A stretch of 44,229 nt of DNA, from positions 1 through 44,229 of the forward strand of contig CALJVI010000171.1 of NCBI GenBank assembly GCA_937974575.1, read 5' to 3'. Every line of letters begins with the position of its first letter. Positions within the stretch are counted from its first letter, which is position 1. The notes beneath the pieces are model-generated. The model was not told the DNA's origin. It worked only from the letters and a program-made list of their open reading frames with translations, and ran no database searches. Source of the stretch: an uncultured Saprospiraceae bacterium. GTDB taxonomy: Bacteria; Bacteroidota; Bacteroidia; Chitinophagales; Saprospiraceae. This document shows positions 10,020 through 19,133 of the stretch, piece after piece. The position numbers and the translations under genes are program-made.

Positions 10020-10781
10020 ATGAAAAATATTCAACTGTATATAAGTTTTTTACTTTGCGTGATTGCTTGCAGTCTTGTAGGACAAGATAATAAAACTGTT
10101 CTTCAGTCTGCCAATCAAGCATTTGAAGCTAAGCAGTATGACAATGCGATTGCTCAGTACCAGGAAGTACTCCAGAGCAATGAATACTCCAAAGCATTGT
10201 ATAATAATCTTGGCTCAGCCTACTTTCAAAAAAGTGATATACCGCATTCCATTTTATATTTTGAAAAAGGACTCAAGCATGATCCATTTGATAAATCACT
10301 TTTGCATAATTTAAGTTTAGCAAAAGAGCAACTCGATAATGATATTGTCCAAATTCCTGAATTTATCATAACCAAAGTATGGAAGTATCTCTATACAAGA
10401 GCCAGTTCGAACACATGGTTTATCTTGAGTTTATTGAGCTTTTTTGCTGCCGTATATGCTTTTAGTCTTTGGCTGCTTCATCATAATAGATCGGTCAAGA
10501 AAAAAGGTTTTTTATATGGTATTGGCTTGCTTCTGCTCGGGGTCCTGATTTTCTTTCTGAGTACATCACAAGCTGCATTTCAGTATAAGCAAATTTCAGG
10601 CATAATTCTTCAGCAGGATATTGCCTTGAAGTCCGCTCCTGAAGCGGCCAATGAAGCCATTTTAACTCTTGCAGCAGGTACTAAAGTTACAGTAGTTGAT
10701 AAGATAGGGGAGTATGAAAAAGTACGCTTAGAAAATGGTCAAATGGGCTGGCTACAATTGGGGAGTTACGAGAAAATCTAA
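10020..10781 (+). CDS. Tetratricopeptide repeat and SH3-like domain protein (BatE-like)
   Basis: Signal peptide, TPR motifs 'AFEAKQYDNAIAQYQEVLQSNEYSKALYNNLGSAYFQKSD', two TMs, C-terminal 'GTKVTVVDKIGEYEKVRLENGQMGWLQLGSYEKI'. Start moved to the ATG at 10020. Confidence 0.82.
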   Translation: MKNIQLYISFLLCVIACSLVGQDNKTVLQSANQAFEAKQYDNAIAQYQEVLQSNEYSKALYNNLGSAYFQKSDIPHSILYFEKGLKHDPFDKSLLHNLSLAKEQLDNDIVQIPEFIITKVWKYLYTRASSNTWFILSLLSFFAAVYAFSLWLLHHNRSVKKKGFLYGIGLLLLGVLIFFLSTSQAAFQYKQISGIILQQDIALKSAPEAANEAILTLAAGTKVTVVDKIGEYEKVRLENGQMGWLQLGSYEKI

Positions 10782-10824
10782 ATTCGTAATTTATCCAAGT
10801 CGCAATTCACTCTTTCTAGTATAG

Positions 10825-11225
10825 AAGCTGCTCTATTTCAGATGAACATATAAGACATGTAAGGAGACATATAAGAGCATGAAAGAAATCTTTGCCAGCA
10901 GTTTGGATCTTCTATGGGTTATGGTTAGAAAGCTGCTCTATTTCAGATAAACATATAAGACATGTAAGGAGACATATAAGAGCATGAAAGAAATCTTTGC
11001 CAGTAGTTTGGATCTTCTATGGGTTATGGTTAGAAAGCTGCTCTATTTCAGATGAACATATAAGACATGTAAGTAGAACTCATAAGAGCATGAAAGAAAT
11101 CTTTGCCAGTAGTCGGCTTTCTTTTCATTGGTCTGTAGTTTAGAAAGCTGCTCTATTTCAGATGAACATATAAGACATGTAAGTAGAACATATAAGAGCA
11201 TGAAAGAAATCTTTCCCAGTAGTGC
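10825..11225. repeat. Four-copy tandem repeat array, period 105/105/110 bp
   Basis: 'aagctgctctatttcagatgaacatataagacatgtaag...cataagagcatgaaagaaatctttgccagtagt' starts at 10825, 10930, 11035 and 11145. Copies 1 and 2 differ at only 2 positions. Confidence 0.93.
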
Positions 11226-11264
11226 TTTTTTACGCACTTATGGATTAAAACTCTAATATGGGGC

Positions 11265-11296
11265 ATAAAAAAAGCCGTACCCTAAAGAGTACGGCC
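11265..11296 (-). terminator. rpmA: Rho-independent terminator downstream of rplU-rpmA
   Basis: Minus strand: gccgtactctttagggtacggcttttttt. Confidence 0.85.
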
Positions 11297-11375
11297 CAAC
11301 AAAAATATAAAGCTATGAAAACTAAAACTAAAGCTAATATAAGCATTATAAGTCTTTTATAGAAGACTTATTTGC

Positions 11376-12056
11376 TTACGCAGGCTCAACCCCACCATCA
11401 AGGTGGTCCTGATATGCCTTTAATTCATCCCATTGTCCGCTGGCGGCTAATTTTGCCTGCTTTGGCCAAGTCGATGGATTGTGGACTGAATATCTAGGTC
11501 CTGCTGCAGTTAGGATTTCTTTTAGCTTAGCAGGATCTGCGGCAGCTAATTCGTCCCAAGTATTGAATCCTCCAGCGTTTAAGTGTTCCGCTATTTTAGG
11601 TCCGATACCTTCTACTATTTTTAAATCGTTTGGAGCATACTTTTTGCCATCAAAAGAGATTTTGTCGCCACTTGCTGGTTTAGCAGCTGGTGCCTCCGGA
11701 GCAGCTGGTGCTACTGGAGCAATTGCTTCAGCTACAGGTGCTTTAGGAGCGCTTTGCTTCTTTTCTCTTACAGGTTTTGTAGGTACTAATGCTTCTCCAT
11801 CATTTAGAGGAGCAATACTTACGTATGTTCTGTTTTTTCTTCCTTTGTAGAACATTACACGTCCGTCGATCTTAGCATGTACTGTGAAATCTCTTCCCAA
11901 GTATGCATTTGGACCAACGTGGTATTTTGTTCCTCTTTGACGTATGATGATGTTGCCAGCTCTTGCTAGTTGGCCACCAAATAATTTTACGCCTAATCGT
12001 TTAGCATTACTGTCACGTCCGTTATCAGTACTACCGACTCCTTTTTTATGTGCCAT
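11376..12056 (-). CDS. rpmA: 50S ribosomal protein L27 with C-terminal Ala/Pro linker and helix-hairpin-helix domain
   Basis: N-terminus '[69 protein letters not shown]' is L27. C-terminal half '[44 protein letters not shown]' is an HhH domain. Confidence 0.95.
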   Translation of the reverse strand: MAHKKGVGSTDNGRDSNAKRLGVKLFGGQLARAGNIIIRQRGTKYHVGPNAYLGRDFTVHAKIDGRVMFYKGRKNRTYVSIAPLNDGEALVPTKPVREKKQSAPKAPVAEAIAPVAPAAPEAPAAKPASGDKISFDGKKYAPNDLKIVEGIGPKIAEHLNAGGFNTWDELAAADPAKLKEILTAAGPRYSVHNPSTWPKQAKLAASGQWDELKAYQDHLDGGVEPA

Positions 12057-12076
12057 CGTTAATTATTATTTAGTGA

Positions 12077-12388
12077 TTAACCGACTATACTGTCGATCTT
12101 AATTTTAGTGAAATGTTGTCTATGACCGTTCTTAACACGGTAACCTTTACGTCTTTTCTTTTTGAAGACGATTACTTTATTGCCTTTTTCATGGCCAAGA
12201 ATAGTAGCTTTTACGGAAGCACCTGAAAGTACAGGTTTGCCTATTTGGGCATTTGCGCCATTACTAACCAAGTGAACTTGATCGAAAGTAACGCTTTTGC
12301 CTTCTTCGGCAGCTAGCTGGTGGACGAAGATCTCTTGACCCTCCTCGACTTTGAATTGTTGACCAGCTATTGTCAAAATTGCAAACAT
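12077..12388 (-). CDS. rplU: 50S ribosomal protein L21
   Basis: '[25 protein letters not shown]...[25 protein letters not shown]'. Confidence 0.96.
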   Translation of the reverse strand: MFAILTIAGQQFKVEEGQEIFVHQLAAEEGKSVTFDQVHLVSNGANAQIGKPVLSGASVKATILGHEKGNKVIVFKKKRRKGYRVKNGHRQHFTKIKIDSIVG

Positions 12389-12418
12389 AATTTAATGAGT
12401 TTTATTTCAAAATGGACG

Positions 12419-12426
12419 CAAATATA
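12419..12426 (-). promoter_or_regulatory. Candidate Bacteroidota -7 element (TATATTTG) upstream of rplU
   Basis: Minus-strand tatatttg matches the TAnnTTTG consensus about 30 nt upstream of the rplU start. No convincing -33 box. Confidence 0.4.
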
Positions 12427-12451
12427 CAATATATAATCAATAAATGCGAGC

Positions 12452-13756
12452 TTATATCAAGTCTTTGAGTTGAAATTCATACTTGAGGAGCTCTTGTCCT
12501 CTCATGACTTTCAATTTGATCTTTTTGCCCGTTTTGCTCCGGAATATCCTTGTAATGTGATCATAAGTCAGTAAAAATCTAGGTTTTCCATTGATTTTCA
12601 CGATTACGTCTCCTGTTTTGACTCCAATCAGGTCAGCTGGGGAGCCTTTAATGACAGAATTTACGTACAAGGTCTTTTGCTCCATTCCAACGGATATAAA
12701 TCGGATACCACTTTTATCAAAGGAAAACTGCCTTTTCCACTTGCGAGTCGGCTTTAGATAGAATTTTTGATCAGGATAGTCAAATATGACATCAAAACGA
12801 TCCAATATATGGTTTCCGATCAAACCATGTCTGAAAATGATACTGAGCGAATCCGATAAAGGCGTGATCTCTTGAAAATGGCAAACTACATTCTGGAGTT
12901 GTTTATCTCCAATGCCTAAAAAAGGAACACGTCCTACGTATCCTTCCATGACTCCTCCCATCCCGAATCCTAAATTGCCAGGAATTATTTGCGAGGGTAG
13001 GGTAAGACTGGAGTCTGACTTGGTATCTAACAGCATAGCAGTTGATGCTCCTGTGTCAATTAGTAGCTTGAGATCCAATTCAGTACCATTTTCTAGTATG
13101 GTTCTACATACGATATAGGGTTTTGATTTTTGGACAGCCATATCCATTTTTTTGAATCCTCTGGTCTTTTTAGTGTGGGTGTTGTTTTTATATAGCTGAA
13201 TTGTTCTGTTTCGATAATTTATTTTGACCTCATAGTTTCTGAACATGTCTGATCCAATAATACCGTGGACTTCCATGCCTGTAATTTGTTCAAATTTGAA
13301 ATAGTCTTTTTCTAGAACTAGGATATCTTGATCTGGTGCGAGAAGTTCACCAGAAGATAAATGAGTAGATTTTGCTAAGTGTGCATAGAGTGGAGTGCTT
13401 AAATCGGCTCCATAAACGGTGAAGGTCCTACCAAATGGGATATTGAATAGAGAGACCAGTTCTTTGTTGGTAATGATAGTATTATTGGCACCTGTGTCAA
13501 AGATGAATTTCAATGGAAAAATTTGATTGAAAGTCACATCAATGATGATGAATCCATTGACGTATTCAAAAGGTATGGATTCTGTTTTGCTGGAGCCTGG
13601 CAGCTCAAAACCAAGAGATTGTGCTTCAAGTGCTTGGAATGGTGAACACATTAAGCAAATTAAAATTATCCTAAGGTAGAAAGCGATTTTTTTTTCTTCG
13701 GACCGCAGATGAAGTAGTGTTTTCAATAATGTATATTTAGTTTCTTTAAGGTACAA
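12452..13756 (-). CDS. Retropepsin-like aspartyl protease with C-terminal PDZ domain
   Basis: Two aspartyl motifs (FIFDTGANNTIIT and LLIDTGASTAMLL), then a PDZ-like segment 'VNSVIKGSPADLIGVKTGDVIVKINGKP'. Confidence 0.88.
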   Translation of the reverse strand: MYLKETKYTLLKTLLHLRSEEKKIAFYLRIILICLMCSPFQALEAQSLGFELPGSSKTESIPFEYVNGFIIIDVTFNQIFPLKFIFDTGANNTIITNKELVSLFNIPFGRTFTVYGADLSTPLYAHLAKSTHLSSGELLAPDQDILVLEKDYFKFEQITGMEVHGIIGSDMFRNYEVKINYRNRTIQLYKNNTHTKKTRGFKKMDMAVQKSKPYIVCRTILENGTELDLKLLIDTGASTAMLLDTKSDSSLTLPSQIIPGNLGFGMGGVMEGYVGRVPFLGIGDKQLQNVVCHFQEITPLSDSLSIIFRHGLIGNHILDRFDVIFDYPDQKFYLKPTRKWKRQFSFDKSGIRFISVGMEQKTLYVNSVIKGSPADLIGVKTGDVIVKINGKPRFLLTYDHITRIFRSKTGKKIKLKVMRGQELLKYEFQLKDLI

Positions 13757-13824
13757 ATACTAGGATGGAATTTCATAAGTAAGTATAACTTTTAAAGCAT
13801 TTTGCCAAAAAAAATGCTATTTGG

Positions 13825-14008
13825 TAGTATAGATTCTGGGTGGCTGTGTGGGCGAGGAATGTATGAGGGGTAGGAAGGAGCCGCCTGTTAAGGTGGCGTC
13901 TCTGGAGCGCTTTTTAGCGACAGAGACCGGAGTGACAACGGAGTCCTGGATGGCCCGACCCTGACTGACGCCTTTTTTCGGCGGCATGTCTGGGGCATAC
14001 CCAAATAA
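13825..14008 (-). other. GC-rich intergenic element (copy B)
   Basis: Minus strand 'ttatttgggtatgccccagacatgccgccgaaaaaaggcgtcagtcagggtcgggccatcc' shares 5' boundary and core with copy D. Confidence 0.6.
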
Positions 14009-14098
14009 TAACAAACTAAAAAATTATTACAATTCTCTTCATAAGGTAGACATCTGCTGTAAGCTACTAGAAGTAAAAATTGATTGCTATATTTGATT

Positions 14099-15448
14099 AT
14101 GGATTTGAAGAAATATTCTTTTTGGTGTTTGGTAGTATTTTCGATGGCTTGTCTTGGCTGTAAGAATACGGTGGAGTTGAGTAAGTTGGAGTCTTCGCAG
14201 TTGTTGAAAGATCCCAGCTATTTTCATGAGTCTTTGGATCAATTGACTGACATCATAGTCCATGATATATTTTCACCGCCGGTAGCTAGTAGGGTATATG
14301 TGTATCCTTGTGTAGCAGCGTACCAAGTGTTGCAAAGAGATGCGAAAAGCATGTCAGATTTGTCAACTAAGCTGAGGGGGTTGGAAGAGTTTACACCAGC
14401 TATAGATACTACGAATGTGTCATTTGAACTGGCTGCTCATGCTGCGTTTTTTACAGTGGCAAAGGCGCTGATATTTTCAGAAGATCAGTTTGATGTATAT
14501 ATAGATGGGTTTTATCATAAGCTAGACTCTCTGGGGATATCTAAGCGTGTAATTGCTGATTCTAAAAAGTATGGGGAGGAGGTTTCGGAGCATATACTAA
14601 AGTGGGCAGATAAGGATAACTACAAAGAGTCGAGGTCTTTCTCCAAGTATACGATAACTGAAAATCCGACAGAATGGAAACCAACGCCGCCTTCGTATAT
14701 GGAAGGGATAGAGCCGCACTGGAAAACTATAAGGCCGATGCTACTGGATTCTTCTGCGCAGTTTGCGCCTTCGCCTCCTACGCCCTTTGATATGAGTAAG
14801 AATAGTAAATTTTACAAAGAAACGATGCAGGTGTATAGTGCGGTAAAAGATGCCAATGATGAGCATACGCTCATAGCTAGTTTTTGGGATTGTAATCCTT
14901 ATGTAATGAATCAGACTGGGCATATGATGTTTGCTACCAAAAAGATAACGCCAGGTGGTCACTGGATGGGGATAGCAAATATTGCGTCTAGAAAAGCAGG
15001 TCAAAAGCTAGACCTTTCTTTGCGAACTGCGACTTATGTTTCTATTGCTTTGTTTGATGCATTCATTAGTTGTTGGGATGAGAAGTATCGATCAAATCTG
15101 ATCAGACCAGAGACGGTGATCAATGAGCATATCGATGAAGAGTGGATTCCACTTTTGCAGACGCCTCCTTTCCCTGAGCATACTAGTGGGCATAGTGTGA
15201 TCTCGACGGCCTCTGCTATCGTATTGACTGCTATGCTGGGGACTCCATTTAATTACCTAGATGATGTAGAGGTGAAATATGGATTGCCTTCTAGAAAATT
15301 TGAGTCTTTTTTGCAAGCATCAGAGGAGGCTGCAATAAGTAGATTGTATGGCGGTATACACTATATGCCAGCTATAAGTGAAGGCGTCAAGCAGGGAAAA
15401 AATGTGGGCAATATGGTCGTAGAAAAATTGGAATTAAATAAACAATAA
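14099..15448 (+). CDS. Vanadium-dependent haloperoxidase / PAP2-related lipoprotein
   Basis: Lipoprotein signal (VVFSMACLGC). C-terminal phosphatase/haloperoxidase motif 'PPFPEHTSGHSVISTASAIVLTAMLG...RLYGGIHYMPAISEG'. Confidence 0.85.
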   Translation: MDLKKYSFWCLVVFSMACLGCKNTVELSKLESSQLLKDPSYFHESLDQLTDIIVHDIFSPPVASRVYVYPCVAAYQVLQRDAKSMSDLSTKLRGLEEFTPAIDTTNVSFELAAHAAFFTVAKALIFSEDQFDVYIDGFYHKLDSLGISKRVIADSKKYGEEVSEHILKWADKDNYKESRSFSKYTITENPTEWKPTPPSYMEGIEPHWKTIRPMLLDSSAQFAPSPPTPFDMSKNSKFYKETMQVYSAVKDANDEHTLIASFWDCNPYVMNQTGHMMFATKKITPGGHWMGIANIASRKAGQKLDLSLRTATYVSIALFDAFISCWDEKYRSNLIRPETVINEHIDEEWIPLLQTPPFPEHTSGHSVISTASAIVLTAMLGTPFNYLDDVEVKYGLPSRKFESFLQASEEAAISRLYGGIHYMPAISEGVKQGKNVGNMVVEKLELNKQ

Positions 15449-18087
15449 TGACGTGTGTCAGGTGTGTTTTTTTATTTGTCTTTTTTTTGGTGTTGGGTAC
15501 TCTAGATACTGCTGCTCAAAAGCAGATAGATCGACGGATTTCTTATAAGTTTGAAAGTAAGCCCCTAACAAAAATATTATTTGAGCTGTCCAATACGTAT
15601 GATCTAAATTTTTATTTTGATCCGAATGAAATGCCTTCTTTCTTATTGACAGGGGACTATGATGATGAGCAAGTATATCGGGTGGTACAAGATCTGCTCA
15701 ATGGAACGAAGCTCAAAGTGTTGCCCTATAAACAAAAAGGGATAGTCATCATAGATAGGGATAGGGTGAATCTAGAATCAATTGAGGCATTGATAGAGAA
15801 CTGGGAAAATGGTACTCATAGCTATTCTGTCAAATCAACTGTAAAGACCATGAGCTTGTCTCTTGGCAATCCACTAGAAGCGGAGCTGCGGGATCTAAAT
15901 CTGCAAATAAGAATAATAGATGAATTAACAAAAGAGCCTCTGGTAGGGGCAGTCTTGACAAATGAGGATCTCAGTATAGGAGAGAGTACAGACGGTGAGG
16001 GTTATTTGGGTTTGTCGCTAGCAAGTGGGCGACACGAATTGGTCATTGACTATACGGGGTACCAAAAAGTAATGCTGCAATTGGAGCTCTATGAAAGTGC
16101 AAGTTTTGATATTGAGATGAGTACACAAATCTACTCTTTTGACGAGGTGGTCGTGCGGGCAAATTCTCTGGAAGAAAAGATGGAGGGTTCTAAAGCGGGT
16201 TTGGAAGTACTGAGTATGCAAGAGTTGTCTTTCTTGCCACAAGTGACAGGGGATGTAGATCTTCTTAAGTCCATTGAGATTTTGCCTGGTGTGACCTCGA
16301 CTACCGAGCTGTCCCAAGGTTTTAATATCAGAGGAGGGAGCACAGATCAAAATTTGATCATCTTAAATGATGGCATTATCTTTAATCCTACCCATATCGT
16401 AGGGTTTATCTCGGCTTTTAATCCTGATGTAATATCTGAGGTGAACTTGTACAAGGGTTTTGTGGATGCTAGCTTTGGTGGAAGATTGTCAGGGGTTTTG
16501 GATATTAAAACAAATACAAAAAGTAACTCTGATACCAAATGGAAAGGCAAAGGAGGATTGGGTATATCTATGATGAAGTTGAATCTGGAGGGAAATCCTA
16601 GCCCATCATTTGCTGTAAATTTAGCAGCGCGCGGTTCCTTTAATGACTATCTGCTAAGACAGATTGCGAATGTAGAACTGCAAAATAGTAATGCTAGTTT
16701 TTATGACCTGAATGCGAATGCGAATATCAAATTGTCTAAAAAGCATCGTTTGTTTTTTAATAATTATCTGAGTAGTGACTACTTTGAATACAATGATCAA
16801 TTTGGATATGAATGGAAAAACCACCACTCTGGAATGCAACTCAAATCTGATTTGGGTAGTGGTTTTTATTCCAATATTTCGTTAAATTATGGGCAGTATG
16901 ATAGTGAAAATTTCACCTTAAATAGACCAGATGCGTTTAGATTTTCGACGGGACTAAATTATTATAAAGGTATTTTTAAGCTGGATAAAAAATTAAATAA
17001 AGAAGGCTACGTTCGAATAGGAGTGGAGTATCTGAATATCGAAAATGAAGAGGATCGTTTGGAGCCGGAGAAAAATAGTACGATACTAGGAAAGAAGATC
17101 CAAAGAAACGGTGCAGTCAATTGGGCTCCTTTTGCTTCTCTAAGTACCAAGATGTCGGATAAGATGAATGTAGAACTGGGTCTTAGGCTATCTCTACTGG
17201 AGGGGTATTCGGAATATACATTTTTAGAGCCACGAGTTTCTATGAGTTTTCATCCTAGTCCGCAATGGAATTTTAAGGCTAGCTACAATCGCATGAGCCA
17301 ATTTATCAACCAATTTTCTAATACAAATAATGTGCTTCCATCGGATATTTGGGTGTCATCCAATACAAATATCCAGCCTAGTGTGATGAATCAATACTCA
17401 ATAGGGGCAGTACATCTTAGTAAAGAAAAAACTTTTGAATGGAATTTGGATTTCTTTTATAAGGAATTTGAAAATCTGTATGAGGTAGATGATTTTGCGC
17501 AGATTATACTTAATGAAGAATTAGAAAACGTACTTTTAGATGCGGAAGGTATTAGCTACGGAATAGAAGCTTTGGTGAAAAAGAAAAAAGGGAAGTGGCA
17601 GGGATCTCTAGCCTACACGTATAGTAGAGCTTTCCGAAGGGTTATAGATGAAGAGGTACGTATTAATAATGGGGATTTTTTTCCAGCTTCATTTGATATC
17701 CCTCACCAGCTAAATGTATTAGCTGTGTATAAGTGGTTGCCAGTAGCCTCTTTTAATTTTGCCTATATATTCAGGACAGGATCTCCGACTACAGCACCTA
17801 CAGAAAGTTTTATTCAAGATGGTTTTATAGTGCCTTTATATTCCGATAGAAATGGCGAACGGATTAGTTATTATTCAAGGTTAGATTTTTCTATCAATTT
17901 GGATTTGAGGAAGAGCACAAAAAAAGGTTTTAGAAATTCCTTTGCTTTGGGGTTTTACAACTTGTTGGGTAGAAATAATCCAACAAACGTATTCTTTAGG
18001 AGAAGTACATTGGGCAATATTGTCCCATTTCAATTTTCAGTAGTAGGGGCAGTTGTTCCTAACTTTAGTTGGAATTTTATTTTTTAA
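15448..18087 (+). CDS. TonB-dependent receptor with N-terminal STN domain and carboxypeptidase-like regulatory domain
   Basis: STN-like 'RISYKFESKPLTKILFELSNTYDLNFYF', plug 'LLKSIEILPGVTSTTELSQGFNIRGGSTDQNLIILNDGIIFNP', C-terminal barrel. Start codon overlaps the upstream stop (TAATG). Confidence 0.92.
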   Translation: MTCVRCVFLFVFFLVLGTLDTAAQKQIDRRISYKFESKPLTKILFELSNTYDLNFYFDPNEMPSFLLTGDYDDEQVYRVVQDLLNGTKLKVLPYKQKGIVIIDRDRVNLESIEALIENWENGTHSYSVKSTVKTMSLSLGNPLEAELRDLNLQIRIIDELTKEPLVGAVLTNEDLSIGESTDGEGYLGLSLASGRHELVIDYTGYQKVMLQLELYESASFDIEMSTQIYSFDEVVVRANSLEEKMEGSKAGLEVLSMQELSFLPQVTGDVDLLKSIEILPGVTSTTELSQGFNIRGGSTDQNLIILNDGIIFNPTHIVGFISAFNPDVISEVNLYKGFVDASFGGRLSGVLDIKTNTKSNSDTKWKGKGGLGISMMKLNLEGNPSPSFAVNLAARGSFNDYLLRQIANVELQNSNASFYDLNANANIKLSKKHRLFFNNYLSSDYFEYNDQFGYEWKNHHSGMQLKSDLGSGFYSNISLNYGQYDSENFTLNRPDAFRFSTGLNYYKGIFKLDKKLNKEGYVRIGVEYLNIENEEDRLEPEKNSTILGKKIQRNGAVNWAPFASLSTKMSDKMNVELGLRLSLLEGYSEYTFLEPRVSMSFHPSPQWNFKASYNRMSQFINQFSNTNNVLPSDIWVSSNTNIQPSVMNQYSIGAVHLSKEKTFEWNLDFFYKEFENLYEVDDFAQIILNEELENVLLDAEGISYGIEALVKKKKGKWQGSLAYTYSRAFRRVIDEEVRINNGDFFPASFDIPHQLNVLAVYKWLPVASFNFAYIFRTGSPTTAPTESFIQDGFIVPLYSDRNGERISYYSRLDFSINLDLRKSTKKGFRNSFALGFYNLLGRNNPTNVFFRRSTLGNIVPFQFSVVGAVVPNFSWNFIF

Positions 18088-18096
18088 GTAGATAAG

Positions 18097-19128
18097 ATGA
18101 AAAGGTTTTTTTCATTTCTGTGCTTTGCTTTTTTACTCTCTTGTGTAGAGCGAATTGATTTTCCAGTAGGTGAGCCGGAGGAGATAGTCGTAGTGGATGG
18201 AACCTTCTCAGCAAGTAATGGAGAAAAGACAATCCGCTTGTCTAGAACAATGCAGGTAAATAGGCAAGTGGACCTTCCTATAGAAGGTGCAAATGTTTTT
18301 GTAGAGGATGACCAAGGGCTACAAATATCTTATTCGGAAACTCAGCCAGGCGTCTATAAGACTGATGGTATTGCGGATACAGAACGCCAGTATAGATTGT
18401 ATGCTGAATTGCCAGATGGAAGAACCATAAGTTCAAATTATCAATCTGTTCCAGATTCTTTTTCGATCGAAGAAATTACTACACTGGATACATTAACTAC
18501 TTTCTTAAATGAGAATGGTAATGATCAAAGGTTGCGTGCATTAGAATTTTTTGCTAAAGCAAAAAATACAAATGTTGAAAATGACTTATTTTTACGTTTT
18601 CGATATGAAACAGTATATCAAGTACTTGAAACCAAATGTGGGCCATTTCACAATCCAAAAGCATGTTATTTTTATAATGATGAAAGAGCCTTTGCTATCA
18701 ATCTGATAGAGATAGATAGCGATGCATCTGAAGTGGAGTTTGAGACCCTCGTACTTCGCAGGAAAATTGATTATAAATTGACGGAGATATTTGCTCTGGA
18801 TCTAAGCTTGCTTTCTTACAATAAGGAGGAATATGATTATTGGAAAAATCTAAAAAATCTATTTGATCAAGAAGGAAATATTAATGATGTCAATCCAGCT
18901 AGATTATTGGGAAATGTAAAATCTAATGATGGGACAGAAATTTTGGGCCAATTTGCCGTAGTTGGAGAAAGTAGAAAAATTAAAATAGTGGGAAATGCAG
19001 ACTTTCCAACGCAAAGATTACCTTTTTGTGGGGTGGCCGGAAATCTGCCCTGGCCATTGCCAGACGAATGTTGCAGTTGTGAAGGTTTGAAAGGAGCTTC
19101 CTTATTAAAGCCAGATTATTGGCCTTAG
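18097..19128 (+). CDS. DUF4249 family lipoprotein
   Basis: Lipoprotein signal 'FAFLLSCVERIDFPVGEPEEIVVVDGTFS', directly after a TonB-dependent receptor, the usual context of DUF4249. Confidence 0.82.
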   Translation: MKRFFSFLCFAFLLSCVERIDFPVGEPEEIVVVDGTFSASNGEKTIRLSRTMQVNRQVDLPIEGANVFVEDDQGLQISYSETQPGVYKTDGIADTERQYRLYAELPDGRTISSNYQSVPDSFSIEEITTLDTLTTFLNENGNDQRLRALEFFAKAKNTNVENDLFLRFRYETVYQVLETKCGPFHNPKACYFYNDERAFAINLIEIDSDASEVEFETLVLRRKIDYKLTEIFALDLSLLSYNKEEYDYWKNLKNLFDQEGNINDVNPARLLGNVKSNDGTEILGQFAVVGESRKIKIVGNADFPTQRLPFCGVAGNLPWPLPDECCSCEGLKGASLLKPDYWP

Positions 19129-19133
19129 TTGTT

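Noticed and set aside
10825-11225. CRISPR array
   Set aside because: Repeats are ~79 bp, far too long; spacers 1 and 2 are identical; no cas genes nearby. Treated as a tandem repeat array.
11043-11237. 64-aa minus-strand ORF
   Set aside because: Lies entirely within the tandem repeat array and reflects repeat sequence, not a conserved protein.
11348-11371. 9-bp palindromic stem ataagtctt/ttatag/aagacttat just after rpmA
   Set aside because: Real hairpin, but AT-rich and followed by a stronger terminator at 11265-11296; not reported as a separate feature.
13817-14014. 65-aa ORF 'MLLFGYAPDMPPKKGVSQGRAIQDS...'
   Set aside because: Lies in GC-rich element B; composition and homologous noncoding copies elsewhere suggest it is not a gene.
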